A stretch of 64,000 nt of DNA from Scytalidium lignicola (lineage: Eukaryota; Ascomycota; Leotiomycetes), in contig NCSJ02000030.1 in NCBI GenBank assembly GCA_002812745.2, forward strand, positions 124,001 through 188,000. Direction: 5' to 3'. The translations under genes were made by a program, and so were the position numbers. Below are positions 24,501 through 36,915 of this stretch, one piece after another. The notes below the pieces were generated by a model. That model saw only the letters and a list, made by a program, of their open reading frames with translations, was not told where the DNA came from and made no database searches. Numbering within the stretch: position 1 is the stretch's first letter; the number at the start of each line of letters is the position of its first letter.

Positions 24501-26461
24501 ATGGCCACCACTTTTCACAGGCACGAATTCGAGCATGGCGTCCCCATAATTCTGGAGCCCACCATCGACGACTTCCACGATACAGATGACGATGCTCACG
24601 AGGTCAACGATGATAATGACACCATGAAGGAGATTCAGGTCCCAACACATCCTATCTGGTCTATGCAAGCTGCCTTCGCCGAGTCCATGCTCGAGGCTTC
24701 AGCAACTCCGACTCCAACCAAGGCCCTCAGTGCCGAGACCCGCCGCAAGATCCTCCTCGATCAGGACGCGTNCGACGGACCACCGCCCTCACGGTGGCAG
24801 CAGAAACCGGGCCAGCAATACCATCAGTTATGGAAGCTGATGGCTCAGATCTCCTTCGGCATCTACCTTCTGCTGAACGGTCTGGCCAAGGACGACGAGC
24901 AGGTCATGGCCATTTTACAGGGCCATGTCGATGAAGTGGACGAGTTCTTGGAGATGACCCTCGAGGACTTTGACCTCGCCCGCCGGGATATTGATGAGCG
25001 ACTGCAGTTTCTCAAATTACCCCTCGACAACATTGAAATCTTTGACGCCATGCTCGAGGATCGGGCATTCCGTTTGCAGATCGTCAGCGGCAACGAACAG
25101 ATCGAGCACGTCATCAACCGGACGGCTGCGTCCATGAATGAAGCCTTACGCGATGTACAGGAGGGCTTGGAGGCCTGCAAGGATTTTAGGGCGTATTTGC
25201 TAGATATTCAGCAGGATCCTGTCTGGAGGAAAGAGCGACCGGATATGGACAAGGTGTTTCAAGCTATGAAGGGCAATGTGGAGGGCTGGTTCAAGGCCTA
25301 CGTTTCGCTGCAGACTAGTGGTAAGGGCTTAGGCACCGCTCTGGTGGAATTAGGGTCAATTGTTGCGGAAATGGATAGGAGGGCGGGCGAGGCGAGCAGG
25401 AAAGGCAGAGTACGTCGTGCGCTGTTTATCGGGATGCGTGGTGCCTTTTAGCTGACAATTTACAGTTCGGTGCTACAACGCCATCAAACCACTCGACCCA
25501 CTCGCACAAGACAGAGAACTCAACTCACTCATACAAAACCTCGCAGTCATCTTCCCCTCGCTCCATACCGTCAAAGCAAGGCCGCCAGAGAGCAAGTGCG
25601 AAGTACAATACCCTCGATGCTTCTCGAGCCAAAGCTGCCTCATCTGTGCCCCAACTGGTGCATGACGATGATAGGATATCGATACCTGAATCCGAGCCAA
25701 CTGAACTCGAGGTTGAACTCGCTCCCGAATGTGCACCAGAACCAGAGTTCATCCTCAAACCCCGAACATACAGCCCGGCTCCGTCGCCTAACCCTCCAAA
25801 GACGGCGCCATCCGGGCCTACTGTTCCTCGAAGATCCTCGCTCCGCGACCGATTCTCACTTAAACCGAAAGAAATCCACTCTGACATCACAGCACTCAAA
25901 CCACCCGGAACCTCAGCTTCAGCGGATTACTGGGGCCTAGCACCGCGCCGCCCCATAAACACCTCAAGTTCCTCTCCCGGCCAGCCCGTCGACTCGGCCT
26001 ACTACTCAGATGCCGAAAAACCCTCCACCCTCCACCCAAATCAACCCACCCGACCTGAGCTCATATCCACCGTCTCTTCCCCCAATCTCCTCAACCATGA
26101 CTTTCCTACTCCACCGCAGGCATCCGCAATGCCCTCCCCTATCTCGGACCGCCAGTTTTTCCGCCCCGTGAACGCCTCCCCTCACTCTCCTTTACAACGT
26201 CCCTGGACAGCCGCACCATCACACCTGAGCCATGCGCGAAATACGCCGAGCGCGATGGGGATGAGCGTTATGACCATGATGACCGAAGATGGAAAGAAAG
26301 TGAAGAAGAAGCGGAGTGCATTCGGATGGTTGAAGAAGGCGTTTAGTCTAAGCGAAGAGGAGAAAGCTGCGTTCGAGGAACGGAGAAGGATGGGTAGTGA
26401 TGGGTATGGTTATCATAACGAGCAGGGACCAATATTCCTGGATGGGAAAAGGATTCGATGA
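24501..26461 (+). CDS. Conserved fungal protein of unknown function, helical N-terminal domain
   Basis: Two exons, 24501-25409 and 25466-26461, joined in phase across a 56-nt intron, giving about 652 residues by length. I cannot name the family. Residues about 90-300 are a continuous, charged, mostly helical domain with regular hydrophobic spacing (ISFGIYLLLNGLAKDDEQ, GHVDEVDEFLEMTLEDFDL, QIEHVINRTAASMNEAL). That looks like a helical-bundle or coiled-coil adaptor and not an enzyme. The second exon is a Pro/Ser-rich disordered region ending in a basic-amphipathic tail: KKVKKKRSAFGWLKKAFSL, then SEEEKAAFEERRR. That tail could bind membrane or protein, which is inference. One codon contains an N (24772) without changing the frame. 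No signal peptide or membrane helix. Confidence 0.8.
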
Positions 26462-27595
26462 GTGGCCAGAGGGCACCNTTTTTTGGCTTTAATCCACANT
26501 TTTTTTGCNTTTTTTAGCGAAAACCAGCGAGCCAGCGAGCGAGCTAGTGAGCCTTTGGGTTGATTTGTTTATATGCATTTTTGGAACGATTATAATCGTA
26601 ATACAGCATAATGCAGTAGAAGATGAGGCAAGGAGATAGGAGGGGGCAAAAAGAATAATGAATAGTGAGAGAAGAAGCAGAGAAGGATTCGATCGATATG
26701 GAGGAGAGAAAAGGAAGGAAGAAAGAGAAAGGAAGAAAACCAAAAGAAGCAAAAAAGCAGATTGGGGGAAGGCACGGCACATGAAAAAAAGAGAAGAAAT
26801 ATATGTCTGGGCAGGATCTCTCTCNTTTTTTTATTTATAAAAAAANCCTTTATTTTTCCGTTTCTATTTCTATTCTCCGCATTATTATTATTTTTAACTT
26901 ATTACTACATCTATTTTATTTCTGTTTCTACTCTTTCTTTCTCTTCTCTCCTTCCGAGCAAAAGCCGGGGAGGAGGGGGGAAAGGGGGGGAAACATAACA
27001 AATTAAAGCGATGGCGTTTATGGATTTCCGGGATCGGGATATTTTCTTCTTCTCTTTGCCTTTTTCTCTCTGTATACTATGGGGTTTATTATCTATTGGG
27101 AAGGGAATTTTTGTTGTTTGTTTTTGTTTTTTTTGTTTTTGGGAAATCTCCACGTTGTTGCGAGAAGAGAGGGAGAGGGAGGGAGAGGAAGAGAGAAAGG
27201 GAAATATATAGCTATATAGGGGCAAAAAAAAAAGGGTTAGCATTCTTTTTTTTTGTTGAAATTAATGCTAAAAGTTTAACACAGTTTGGGAGAGTCTTTT
27301 TGGTTTTGGATAGTGCATTTAGTGATACGGTTACTATGGGAGGAAGAGAGTGGCATCTTACAGTAAGTGTTAACTAGGTAAATTGGTTTTTTTTATCAAA
27401 TTGTGCCAGGACTTGCTAGAGTGAATTCACCCCCCTTCCCCCGTTTTAGGTAACTACGAGGATTATTGTGCGACGTTTGGATCTCATGTTTCTCAACTTC
27501 TTCTCTTTCGTTTTCCATTAATTAAACTTTTAAACAAATATAATACCTAACTCACCCGTGTGTTCAATTCAATTCAATTCAATTTGATTCCAACC
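26462..27595. other. Low-complexity intergenic region
   Basis: Purine-rich and T-rich tracts with five Ns beside homopolymers (26478-26846); no gene. A TTCAA pentanucleotide repeat is at 27563-27585. Confidence 0.6.
27563..27585. repeat. TTCAA pentanucleotide microsatellite
   Basis: Four and a half tandem TTCAA units, ending about 10 bp before the dead start codon of the methyltransferase pseudogene. Confidence 0.85.
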
Positions 27596-28380
27596 ATATC
27601 TCAAAACATCTACGACTCGCAATCCTTCTTCGACAACTAACTCGAAAAGATGGACCGCTCAGTGCACGGCCTGGCCGGCGCCGCGGAGTGAGTGGCCCCC
27701 GCTTACAGGCGCTCTTCCCCCGCCGAACCTCCAGGGCCCGCGAGATTTTGGATCTGGGCTGTGGCTTTGGCTGATTTCTGCCGCTGGGCCAGCGACCACG
27801 GGGCAAAGAGCGTGCATGGCATTGATTTATCGCGGAATATGCTCGACAGGGCTCGGTCTATGACGGATGATGGGGAGGAGAAGAAGAAGAAGAAGTCTCA
27901 ATATGCGGGGATTACATACCAGCAGGCGGATCTGGATGAGCTGCGGCTGCCGGAGGAGTGTAGTGGGAAATTCGACGTCGTGTTTAGTGCATTATTTGGT
28001 GAATCTTTTCGGACTTGGTGAAGGTGATTTACAGGGTGCTGAAGCCTGGGGGAGAGTTTGTCTTTTCGGCTGAGCATCCTATTTATACGGCGCCGTCGAA
28101 ACCGGGGCTGGCTACTGATGAGGACGGGCGAAGATATTGGCCGTTTGGGTGATTATCAGAAGGAAGGGAAGCGGGTGACGAATTGGCTGGCTGAGGGGAT
28201 TGTTAAGCAGCATCGGACGGTAGGTAGGGTCGTATGTTAAGATTCTGTTCGAGGCGGGTTTCCAGCTCACGGGGTTCGAGCAGTGGTGTCCTACGCCGCA
28301 ACAACTTTGTCGCGCATCCAGAGTGGAGTGAGGATATCGTCAGACCGACGTTCTTGTTGATGCGTGGGAAGAAACCTTGA
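27596..28380 (+). pseudogene. Broken class I methyltransferase gene
   Basis: Fragments in several frames spell a methyltransferase of the kind with a conserved N-terminus: SQNIYDSQSFFDN, DRSVHGLAGAAE, then motif I ILDLGCGFG, then HGIDLSRNMLDRA, FDVVFSAL, VLKPGGEFVFSAEHPIY and finally a C-terminus ending LLMRGKKP. Damage is extensive. The expected start codon reads ATA (27596). A TAA interrupts FFDN. A TGA replaces the tryptophan after GCGFG. At least four frame changes occur (near 27690, 27780, 27985-28015 and 28150), and another lies near 28220. No GT-AG intron set repairs these. The gene is therefore taken as dead; some of the changes (TGG to TGA, ATG to ATA) are G-to-A transitions of the kind produced by repeat-induced point mutation. 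It is not the same family as the intact methyltransferase at 1950. Confidence 0.8.
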
Positions 28381-31363
28381 ACATGGATTTGGATTTATGA
28401 CAGAGAGAGAGTTAATTATATGTCAACAAATCTTAGATGTGTCTATAACGTGTCATGTATCTTTGGCCTGATGGTACACTTTACTTAACCTTATGGAAAT
28501 AGTAGGTGTAGGATATCGGTTATCAAGACTTGCCCTGTATCTGGTAATGCTTGTTGACGACATCGAATTTGGCGAGGAGTAAAGGCTTGATCTACCTTAG
28601 GTGAATTTATTTTCATCGATGCTGAAGTTGTATTTGCCATAGTTAAAGAGAATCCGAATTCATTACTCGGATGTTGAAGTCAGCGAATGAGAGAAAGGAA
28701 TGGGGAGGGTTTTCTGGAGGTGGATCCTTCGCCAACTCATGAACCTGATCGCCAAGAACCAAATATATTCATTGCTGTATCCAGGAGCAATTTACCTATG
28801 ACTAGACATTTAACTGTTTAGTCTGAGATCTATTTCATGGTACATATTGATTCAATCTTTTCAAACTAATTTTTGTGCAAAAAAGGGTATTCTTTTCTCT
28901 TGTGTACAGTACAGTAAATTACCTTTTTGTTGTTGTTCATGGATGTGTTGTTCACTAGGGCTGTTCCATGCACCTTTATATTAACTGCCGAGGGTTGTAA
29001 TCAACGGATGCAAGCAAGAAGTGCGTGTGGGTCGATATCCAGTCGTGCCAGTCTAGCTCGAATCCACCTCTGCAGTAACTTGGCAAATTACTTGGAAATA
29101 ATTTTTTTGCATGGCTAATTTTAAATCGAAGAAGAAGCTACCGAATTTCGGGATACCAATGAAGACTGCGGTACTGCACCTTCCAATCTACTACTGTAAT
29201 GCTCTGATCTTGCTCCAATCCTTCTCTTCTCTTTCTTGGCATGTAAAAGATTCAAGGAGAGGTACTTGTAGTTCGCGTGGGAGTGAATGAGTGAGTGAGT
29301 GAATGCGTCAACTCGTGGCTCTCGCGCGCGCACAAAAACACAGTTATAACAATCTCCCCACATACAGACCACAGCAGTAAGGATGCAAACTGTAACCAAC
29401 AACACATGGTAGCCTGGTTCGATGTGATCATGTGCAGAGTGCAGATGCAGATACAGATGATGTTTTTTCATCGGTTGCAGGCTCAGGCTCTTCTCTTCCT
29501 ATGACAGGAGGGGATGGCGAGAAGGAATGGATGCGTTGTCAGATTGTGGTGGTTGCGGTCTTTGGCTGTTGGGCTGAGAGGCGTGAGCCCTGCCAGCAGG
29601 CGATGCGTTGGCCATACAGAGTCATGTTAATGTTTCTTCTTCTCTTTCTCCAGCTTTCCTTTTTTTTTTTTTTCTTCTTTCTTTTCTTCTTGCTCTTGCG
29701 CCTTTCGTCCCTGCAATTGTTGCTGTTGTTGGGTTTTGCTTTTTTGGGGGGTTGACATGTGTCGAAACACAATCGGTAGTTGGTGACTCAGCTGGATATG
29801 TAAGGTACAGGACCTGTACTGTACTGTACAGTTCCTTCATGGTGTGTCCGACCTGTCAAATGCAGGGCATGATGGAGGTGGTTTGCTTCAGTCGAGTTTA
29901 ACGCCGAACTAATGCTCATGCTGGCTGGGCGTCGTAATCCATTTGAATGCGAGTGGCAGCTCCCCCCGACATCGCCAAATTTGTCGTGGCTGGTCGAGAG
30001 AAGAGATTCTGAATGGAGGGACAGTAATGGGTGATATATGTCGAGTGGATGGAAGAAGCAGTCCTCTGTGGAACCACATTGTCCCTGTAATAGCAACTAC
30101 TGCACTCTCCCCCTGAGCCACAATTTGCCCCGAGATTCCTCGTTCATTACTTATTAGCAGCGACTCCTGCGCGTGTGCCTGCGGTGGCCGCGCGGGGCCC
30201 TGGCAGAGCCTCGAATCGCTGCCCATCGCCACATCCACATCCGCCACACCTTCTGTAAGTACTGTACCCATCCAGTCACAGTGCCATTCCCCCTCCCCTC
30301 TCTTGCCCTCTTCTGCCCTCTCCCTCTCTCTTTGGCTGAGTCCTGACTCTGGCTTCTGGACTGGCAATCAGCAATGACTGGATGCTTGGTTTTGGGTGTT
30401 GATCATCGTATCAGCGCACATAATATACCTGCCAATGCCTATAATGCACCAAACCCCTCGAATCATCATCCGCTCCATGGCTCTTGCGGTGAATGTCCGG
30501 TTTCTGCTTTATCTACCGCTGAGTCCCGCATCGCGTCGTGCCCTCAGCGGCATCAATCATCATCATCATCGGTCGCGACCACCAAAATCCCAAAATCCCA
30601 TCGCAAAAGAAAAACCGCAGCTACCTAGCATCAATAAATCCATCCGTGCCAGCGAATACCACCTTGAGGCCCAACTGAGACGTAGCTCCCGGTCGCGCTG
30701 CCCGGCTGCTGATTCGCCCATCGCTGGATCATCCATCCGTGCGCTGGGTAATCTCGCGGCGCGTTCGACCCCTGAGCCAACGATAAACTTTCCTGTCCTG
30801 TCCATATTAACTTATTTTCACCCCCTATACCCTTTCCCTTTCCTCCCTCGACCGACCAGCAACCAGGACATCTTTGGATCGCAGCAACCCAGCGTGACAA
30901 GAGAAAGAAAGCAAATTCGGAGTCTTCTCCAATTCCATCCCGCGAGCACCATCGGTTCTTTCCTTTCGCATTTTCCATCAGACTACTTTCGAAACAACTG
31001 CCGCGACCGAGACACAGCTCTGCCAGGCGGGCTCCTGCAGCTACCCTGACGCGCAGCTTGGTGACAGTACTTTATCTTTGCACAACATCTTTTCGAGACG
31101 ATCAGACGGGGTTTGGGAAAAAAAAGGCACACAGCAAAAAATAGTGTTCACAGACAAATGCGTGAGAGCACTATCGCAGCATCTAATCGATAAAAAAAAG
31201 GAGATCGGCGCTTTCTCCACGTCCACTTCATCTTTGAGACCCTCTTTTCTCCTTCGATTTGGATTTGGAAGGATTATCACCTTATCTTCACCACCTCTCT
31301 ATTCTTTCTTTTTACTCTTATTTTTTATTATAGGCCTCGATCTTACTTTCCGTCCTATTCGCA
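28381..31363. promoter_or_regulatory. Long intergenic and leader region upstream of the Msb1-like gene
   Basis: No gene recognised. 30.2-31.3 kb is pyrimidine-rich and resembles the leaders of RLM1 and of the gene at 24501. GTACTGTAC-type motifs occur at 28901-28917, 29813-29832 and about 30258-30268. A 15-T run lies near 29660. Confidence 0.5.
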
Positions 31364-34300
31364 ATGGCTGGCTTTTTCTCAAGACTCAGAGGCAAGGATG
31401 GCCCCATAAAGGCTGGCAAATCGAGAAAGAATGCCGTCCAGACTCCGCAGCCTGCAGCGCCGGCGAAACCACAGTGGGAGGATGCCTGGACGAGGAAAAC
31501 GGTCGAACCCGAAGAAGTGCAGGAGCTTTTGAGAGGTTGCACAGTGGAGCTTAAGTCCAGAGGTAGGTGGAGAGACATATAAATTTCGGTTTGGGGACGC
31601 ATGCATCGGGTTTCAATTCCTCTCTCCGACAAAGTTCCACACATATTTGGGTGATTGGATTGGACTGGAAGAAACGAAGGAAAGAAGGAAGGCGCATTGC
31701 CCGCCTGATAGCTGCTTCCTTCCCGATTTGGGAATATTGCCTAGATGTGGCCCAACGAGTCTAGACGATGGATTTTCTTTCTAGACAGGAAATTTTCTTT
31801 TCAAATTGCACTTGGTTGCTAGTTTACTAATTACTTGCACCTACAGCACTTGATACCCCGTTCTTAGTTCTTCCCTTCCGACCTACATCTGATCCAAGCG
31901 CTGCGCGTTCTTTTATTCGAAGCTTCTTCCAACATGGAGATAGAATGCACGGCGAAACGCTGGCCCAGGAGCTACGCTTAACAGAACCTATGGTGAGGTT
32001 CAGTTACTTTATTTGCCTTCAAAACTATAACTAACTCGGGGGCAGGTCCTATGCAGTGTTGTAAAATGGTGCTGGAGCAGATTACCATCTGGTGTTGTTG
32101 GCTGGGAGTCTTATGAACTGTTCCGTGTTGGTGAACATGGTTAGCTTTGACAATTGCCGATGCCGTTGAATTCGCCCTAACTGTCTTACAGATTCGAATA
32201 TGGCTCGAGACGCCTTTGCTACCTTCATACCACTCAGTGTAGATTCTGACGCCCGCACAAAAATCATCTTCGACTTTTTCGATCTTCTTGCTGCCATTGC
32301 GGCTCACGGAAAGTTGAACGGCCTTGGAGGGCGCAAGTTGTCACGATTGGCGGGATGGTGGGCTTTCGAGCACAGTGATACAGGCAATGGATTCGAGGGA
32401 GGTTACAAGTCTTGGGCATCGTTAGTGGCACATTCTGTCTAACCCCCATGAACACTCAACATTCTAACTTTCTACTAGGGCCGCAGATGCTACGAGCCAT
32501 CTTTTCTTCGCATATCTCCGATCTTTGGCTCCAGACTCGGTTAAAGGTATGAATGGAATATCAACGCTTCCAATGTCTCTGCAAAAGCTAGTCCAGGAGA
32601 CCGAATACCCTCCAGAACGACCGGCGCTCATGCAGATCTCAACACATAAGGTCGTTATGATCGTGGACACGGTATCACCAACTCCATTCGCGCTACTCCG
32701 TCGAGCAAATCACTTCCAGTATAGAGACGATGACCGGGCCTTGCAAGATTTTTCCGAATATGAGGATCCAATCCAAGCGTTGACGGATGAGTGTCGCCGA
32801 GTGTTAAGGTCAATCTCGAATGTGAATCAATCACAGATCTCCAGCGTCAATCAATCAACTGGCCTTCGTGATGCCTCCTGGTCCCGATTCGAGGACCTGG
32901 GGTTTTCTGGAGCGCTTGATGAGAATGACGAGGAGGAAGATGGCGGGGTTTTGTCAAAAACTCGGAGTCAACAACCTCAAGGTCTTAGATCTACACCAAG
33001 ATCTTTGAATGCAGGTATGGGTGGTCGACCAACGACACCTTCATGGGCTGACTTCTTGTCATCCGGTTTCGCCGATGAGGCCAAGGCCAGCCCCCCTCCT
33101 TTGTTGCTTCCTCCGGACAAGGTCCTGCCCCCCATCGATACACGCGGGAGGAGTTCGCAATCGCACAAACCCAGACTTGAATCAAATAGAGATCTGGAAC
33201 CTGGTGAGCTAGCTAGCATTACGAAGTTTGACCTTGATGACGCTTTTTGGTGGGTTTGGATTAGCAGTTTGGCAGGTGAGGAGCCGTCTGAGAGAAAGGC
33301 TGCATTTGGACGCTGTGCATTGGTCGAGACCATAATTCGTGGTGGAAAATGGCTTGTATTTGAAGAAATGGTCAAGGGAGCCGCTCCTGAACCAGTCCCT
33401 GGCGCATACATCGCAGAGAAAAAGAGTCGATTTGGATGGACCAGGCGAAACAAGGGAATGTCTCGAAGCAAGTCCACGAACGGGAAGCATCCGCTGCACC
33501 AGAACGGCAGCCTGAATAGTGGTAAGCCATCTGCAGGTATGAGCAAGACAAGTATTGGTCCGGATCAGCATGCTCGAATCCAAGCTGCTGCTGCCCAACT
33601 CCAGGAGAAGCAGAGAGCGATAGTAGCGCAACAGCAGCAACAGCAGCAGCAGAATGAGAGGAGAGGTCGGACTGATCCGGACACGATCTCTCATAAGACT
33701 AGCAGTGTGTTCACTCTTCAGCCCGTGATTATGAGCGAGGCTTCGCCTGCCTTGAAGTGGGCTAGCAAGTACGACAAGGATGCCATCAGAGAAGCATATC
33801 TGTCAAGCAGCAATATGGGGCGTGGCGTATCACCGAATATGTCTTCAACAAATGGTAATGCGTCAACTCACGAAAACATCAAACCTGCATCATCGCCTAT
33901 TGGAAGAGAAAAGTCACGGGAAAGGGATCTGCCTGTTCCACCTCCAGCTACACCTCCCGTTGCAGCTCCTGCCTCTACGTCTACTCCTATCACTCCAACT
34001 CCTGATAAGCAGCAATTATCCGAAAAGGCTGTTGAGGCCATCTCTCCTAACGATGTTCACCCAGTCAATCGTGACGCCGGTGGCGCCTCATCTCCGATGC
34101 CACCACCAAAGCAAAGCATTGAAGAACCAAGACCTTCCACTCCAGAGCGTGCTACCCCAACGGTGGAGTTAAGTCCAGCAAGCAAAGCCAAGCAAAACAA
34201 GCTACATAAGAAGGAGAAGAACACTAGTGGATTCAAGAAGATGTTTGGGCGCAAGAACAGATCCTCCAAGGTTCCTGAGAATGCAGGGGAAATAATTAAT

Positions 34301-35016
34301 GGCAATGGCAATGGTGCGACCGCTGCCGCCACTGCAGGAGGCCGCTTCATGGGTATGGGCAAAGCTACACCTACGGCATCGTCCCTAGCATCTGAGCCAA
34401 GCCATGGATACGCTGAATCATCTCAAGCCTCAACTGCCGGAGATGGAAGCATAACACCTGTCGCATCCCCGCGCCCAGCATATGAGCCATCGTATGACCC
34501 TTCGATCCAGGACTCAGTCTCAGACGCACATGAGGCAAAACAAGAATTCTCCAAATTTGACCAAGGACCCCTAGAGGATGTTCCAGCTTTTGTCCCTGAA
34601 TCTCCTTTACCTCGTGGAGAGCTTACTCCTTCGGTAATATCCCGTGAGGAGTCGCAGAAGGAGGAAACCACAAGCCTGGCACAGTTGAAGGGGGTGAGCT
34701 CTCCAGCAATTCAGGACCGCTGGGCTCAGCTCCGCAAGAATGCAGAGCAAAGAGCTGCGCAGACTATTCAGAGACCGAGTGACGAGCAGAGTAGCAGCAG
34801 GAGATATAGCAACAAGACTGACGGGGATGATGAGACAAGTGGAGAAGAGAGTAAGTTATACCCATTTATTTTTATCCACGGGGTTTTGCTGTTTGATCAA
34901 AGCTAACTAAAGTTGTAGCGATCGAATCGCGAGTTGCCAGAATTAAAGCTCGTGTCGCTGAGCTTACAGGAAACATGGAAACTACTTCCGGACCCGCCCC
35001 TGGATTAAAGAAGTAA
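31364..35016 (+). CDS. MSB1: Msb1/Mug8-domain polarity protein
   Basis: Six exons: 31364-31562, 31847-31992, 32046-32139, 32192-32420, 32479-34850 and 34919-35016. All phases agree, giving about 1045 residues. The N-terminal 400 residues carry the Msb1/Mug8 domain (formerly DUF1708): WEDAWTRKTVEPEEVQELL, ALDTPFLVLPFRPTSDPSAA, KWCWSRLPSGVVGWESYELF and the following helical region to FEEMVKG. The rest is a disordered Ser/Pro-rich tail with a short polyglutamine run (about 33630-33650), a basic FKKMFGRKNRSS patch and a C-terminal helix (IESRVARIKARVAELTG). Yeast Msb1 is a multicopy suppressor of cdc24/cdc42 defects, and S. pombe mug8 is its relative; the family is linked to Rho GTPase signalling and wall synthesis at growth tips. 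Intron 1 is unusually long for this window (284 nt). Confidence 0.92.
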
Positions 35017-36915
35017 ATCAGTTCTCTCCGCCGAATGTTCCGACTACCACATTCACTTTTATATATAAGCAAAAAAAGGAAAGAAGGATATACCAGGATT
35101 CATGCTCTATTTCTTCTACCATTTTCTGTTGATATTGAATATCACACAGATATCTCCTTTTACTTGCCATTGACGGCACATCCTAGTTTTCGTCTAGACG
35201 GTTTACACAACATAATACGTATGAGCAATCAGTATCATAGCCAATTCTTCATTACAGCCTGTTGCGGGGTTTTCTTGGCAAATCTTATGCCAAAGTTCGA
35301 TTTTTCTACACGTCACCTAGCGTATCTCGTTTCTTGAATGTCATTTTTTTTTCTCCTGCGAACTTTATCATGCTTGAATGCTTTGTTATACCTATTTTCC
35401 ACTCCTCTCGTTGCTTGCTTTTTATTTTCCTCCTTCGAAAGATACCAGATCCTGTATATAACGTCCGGATTGAACTTTAGCAAATGCAGTGTGGCAAATG
35501 AACAACTATGCGTGCAAAGCTGGAAGAGTCATTGGTTTCGTCTTGTGTCTTCTTGCTTGTTTTTCATATGCCAGATATAGATACCGCGCTGAGGAAGGAA
35601 GGGGTGGATGTTAGTTGCTGCGATCTTGCAGAGTTGACTAGGTCAAGCAGGGGAGCGGAGCATGCAGGAGCCTGAGTAAGGGCAGGGCTTTTAAAAGCAT
35701 AGTTCACAGAGATAGTAATTCAATGTTGATTAACATCCCGAGTCGCTTTCCAGATTTGGTGGCTAGGAATCCTTAGTTTCCTAATTAGTGCTTTATTTTC
35801 CTTTCGGTCTTGTGTGAATATGGGGGGTCAAGGTGGTCCTCATAAATGCCAAAACATTTCCTGTCTCGATTTACGTGGGAACATCAGGCCATTTATGTTT
35901 TTCTCTATGAAGGAGATGTCCCAAACTATCTCGACACTTGAACGCTGGTCCTGTGGATATAGAACTTCCTACTTCCTACTTTCCATTTATTTTTATCTTT
36001 ATTTTTTTCGAATTGGTACTAATTTCCACCGTTGATCGATTGCGATTTCTTCCCATGTCGGGTTGGATCCTTGTTACTAATGTGATTCTTTTCAGATACT
36101 TTCTTTAGCCAATTTCTATGAGGTACTACGTCCCCTTTGCTAAATTACTTTTAGAATGACTTCTACGTACCATGGATATAGCTCTCTCAAACTACACTGA
36201 ACTACATGTTAACAGGGTTGTCGCTGTGCTTTGTTTTGACTGAAGTTTGATTAGGAGTTGACATCGTTCGATTGAATTTACAGCTGGTTCAAGCTTCTAA
36301 TACGAAGGGGATTGACTAAATAATGAAGATGTTACATGGTTATACGGCGGATTTACGGGGAGTGGGGAAATAGCGGGAGGGAACCTGGGTCGAAGCTCAA
36401 GAGAGAATGGCGATAATTATAAGGCTAGGAAGCATCTTCAAGTGGGTTGACTTCGCAAATGGGGGATTACATTATGGATCATCGCAGAATACTTGGAGAA
36501 TAAACAGACTCAGCTGCCAGGCTCGGGATACAACAAATCTCGGCATTGCGTCTCGTAGGAGGGAAATCTGAAGCAACGGTGTTGACTGGGCTTGATTATA
36601 GGGAGTGGCCTTGACGGATGGGTAATGCAAGAATGGATAGACAAGATGATTGGAATGATGGCATAATGACTAGAAGAGGAGGAGAGAGGAGAGAATATGC
36701 AACACTTTGTTATTCGTGGAGAGATATACTGTGTCTGTTGAATAGGTTCAAAGTCATCACACCCAGCCTTTTAAAGGACCTCTTCTGCCGCTGGTAGAAA
36801 TCCAACAAACGGCCTTGGGGACTTGAAAGGGTATTCAGTATTGGCTGTGCCTTGAGAGAGAACCAGTTATTACCAAGCTTCCAACTCAACCCCACTCTCG
36901 AAAACGATAACTAGG
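35017..36915. other. AT-rich intergenic region
   Basis: No gene recognised. Small open frames at 35035-35580 are T-rich and lie in the 3' flank of the Msb1-like gene. From about 36 kb onward the base composition becomes more AT-rich and stays so to 58 kb. Confidence 0.5.
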
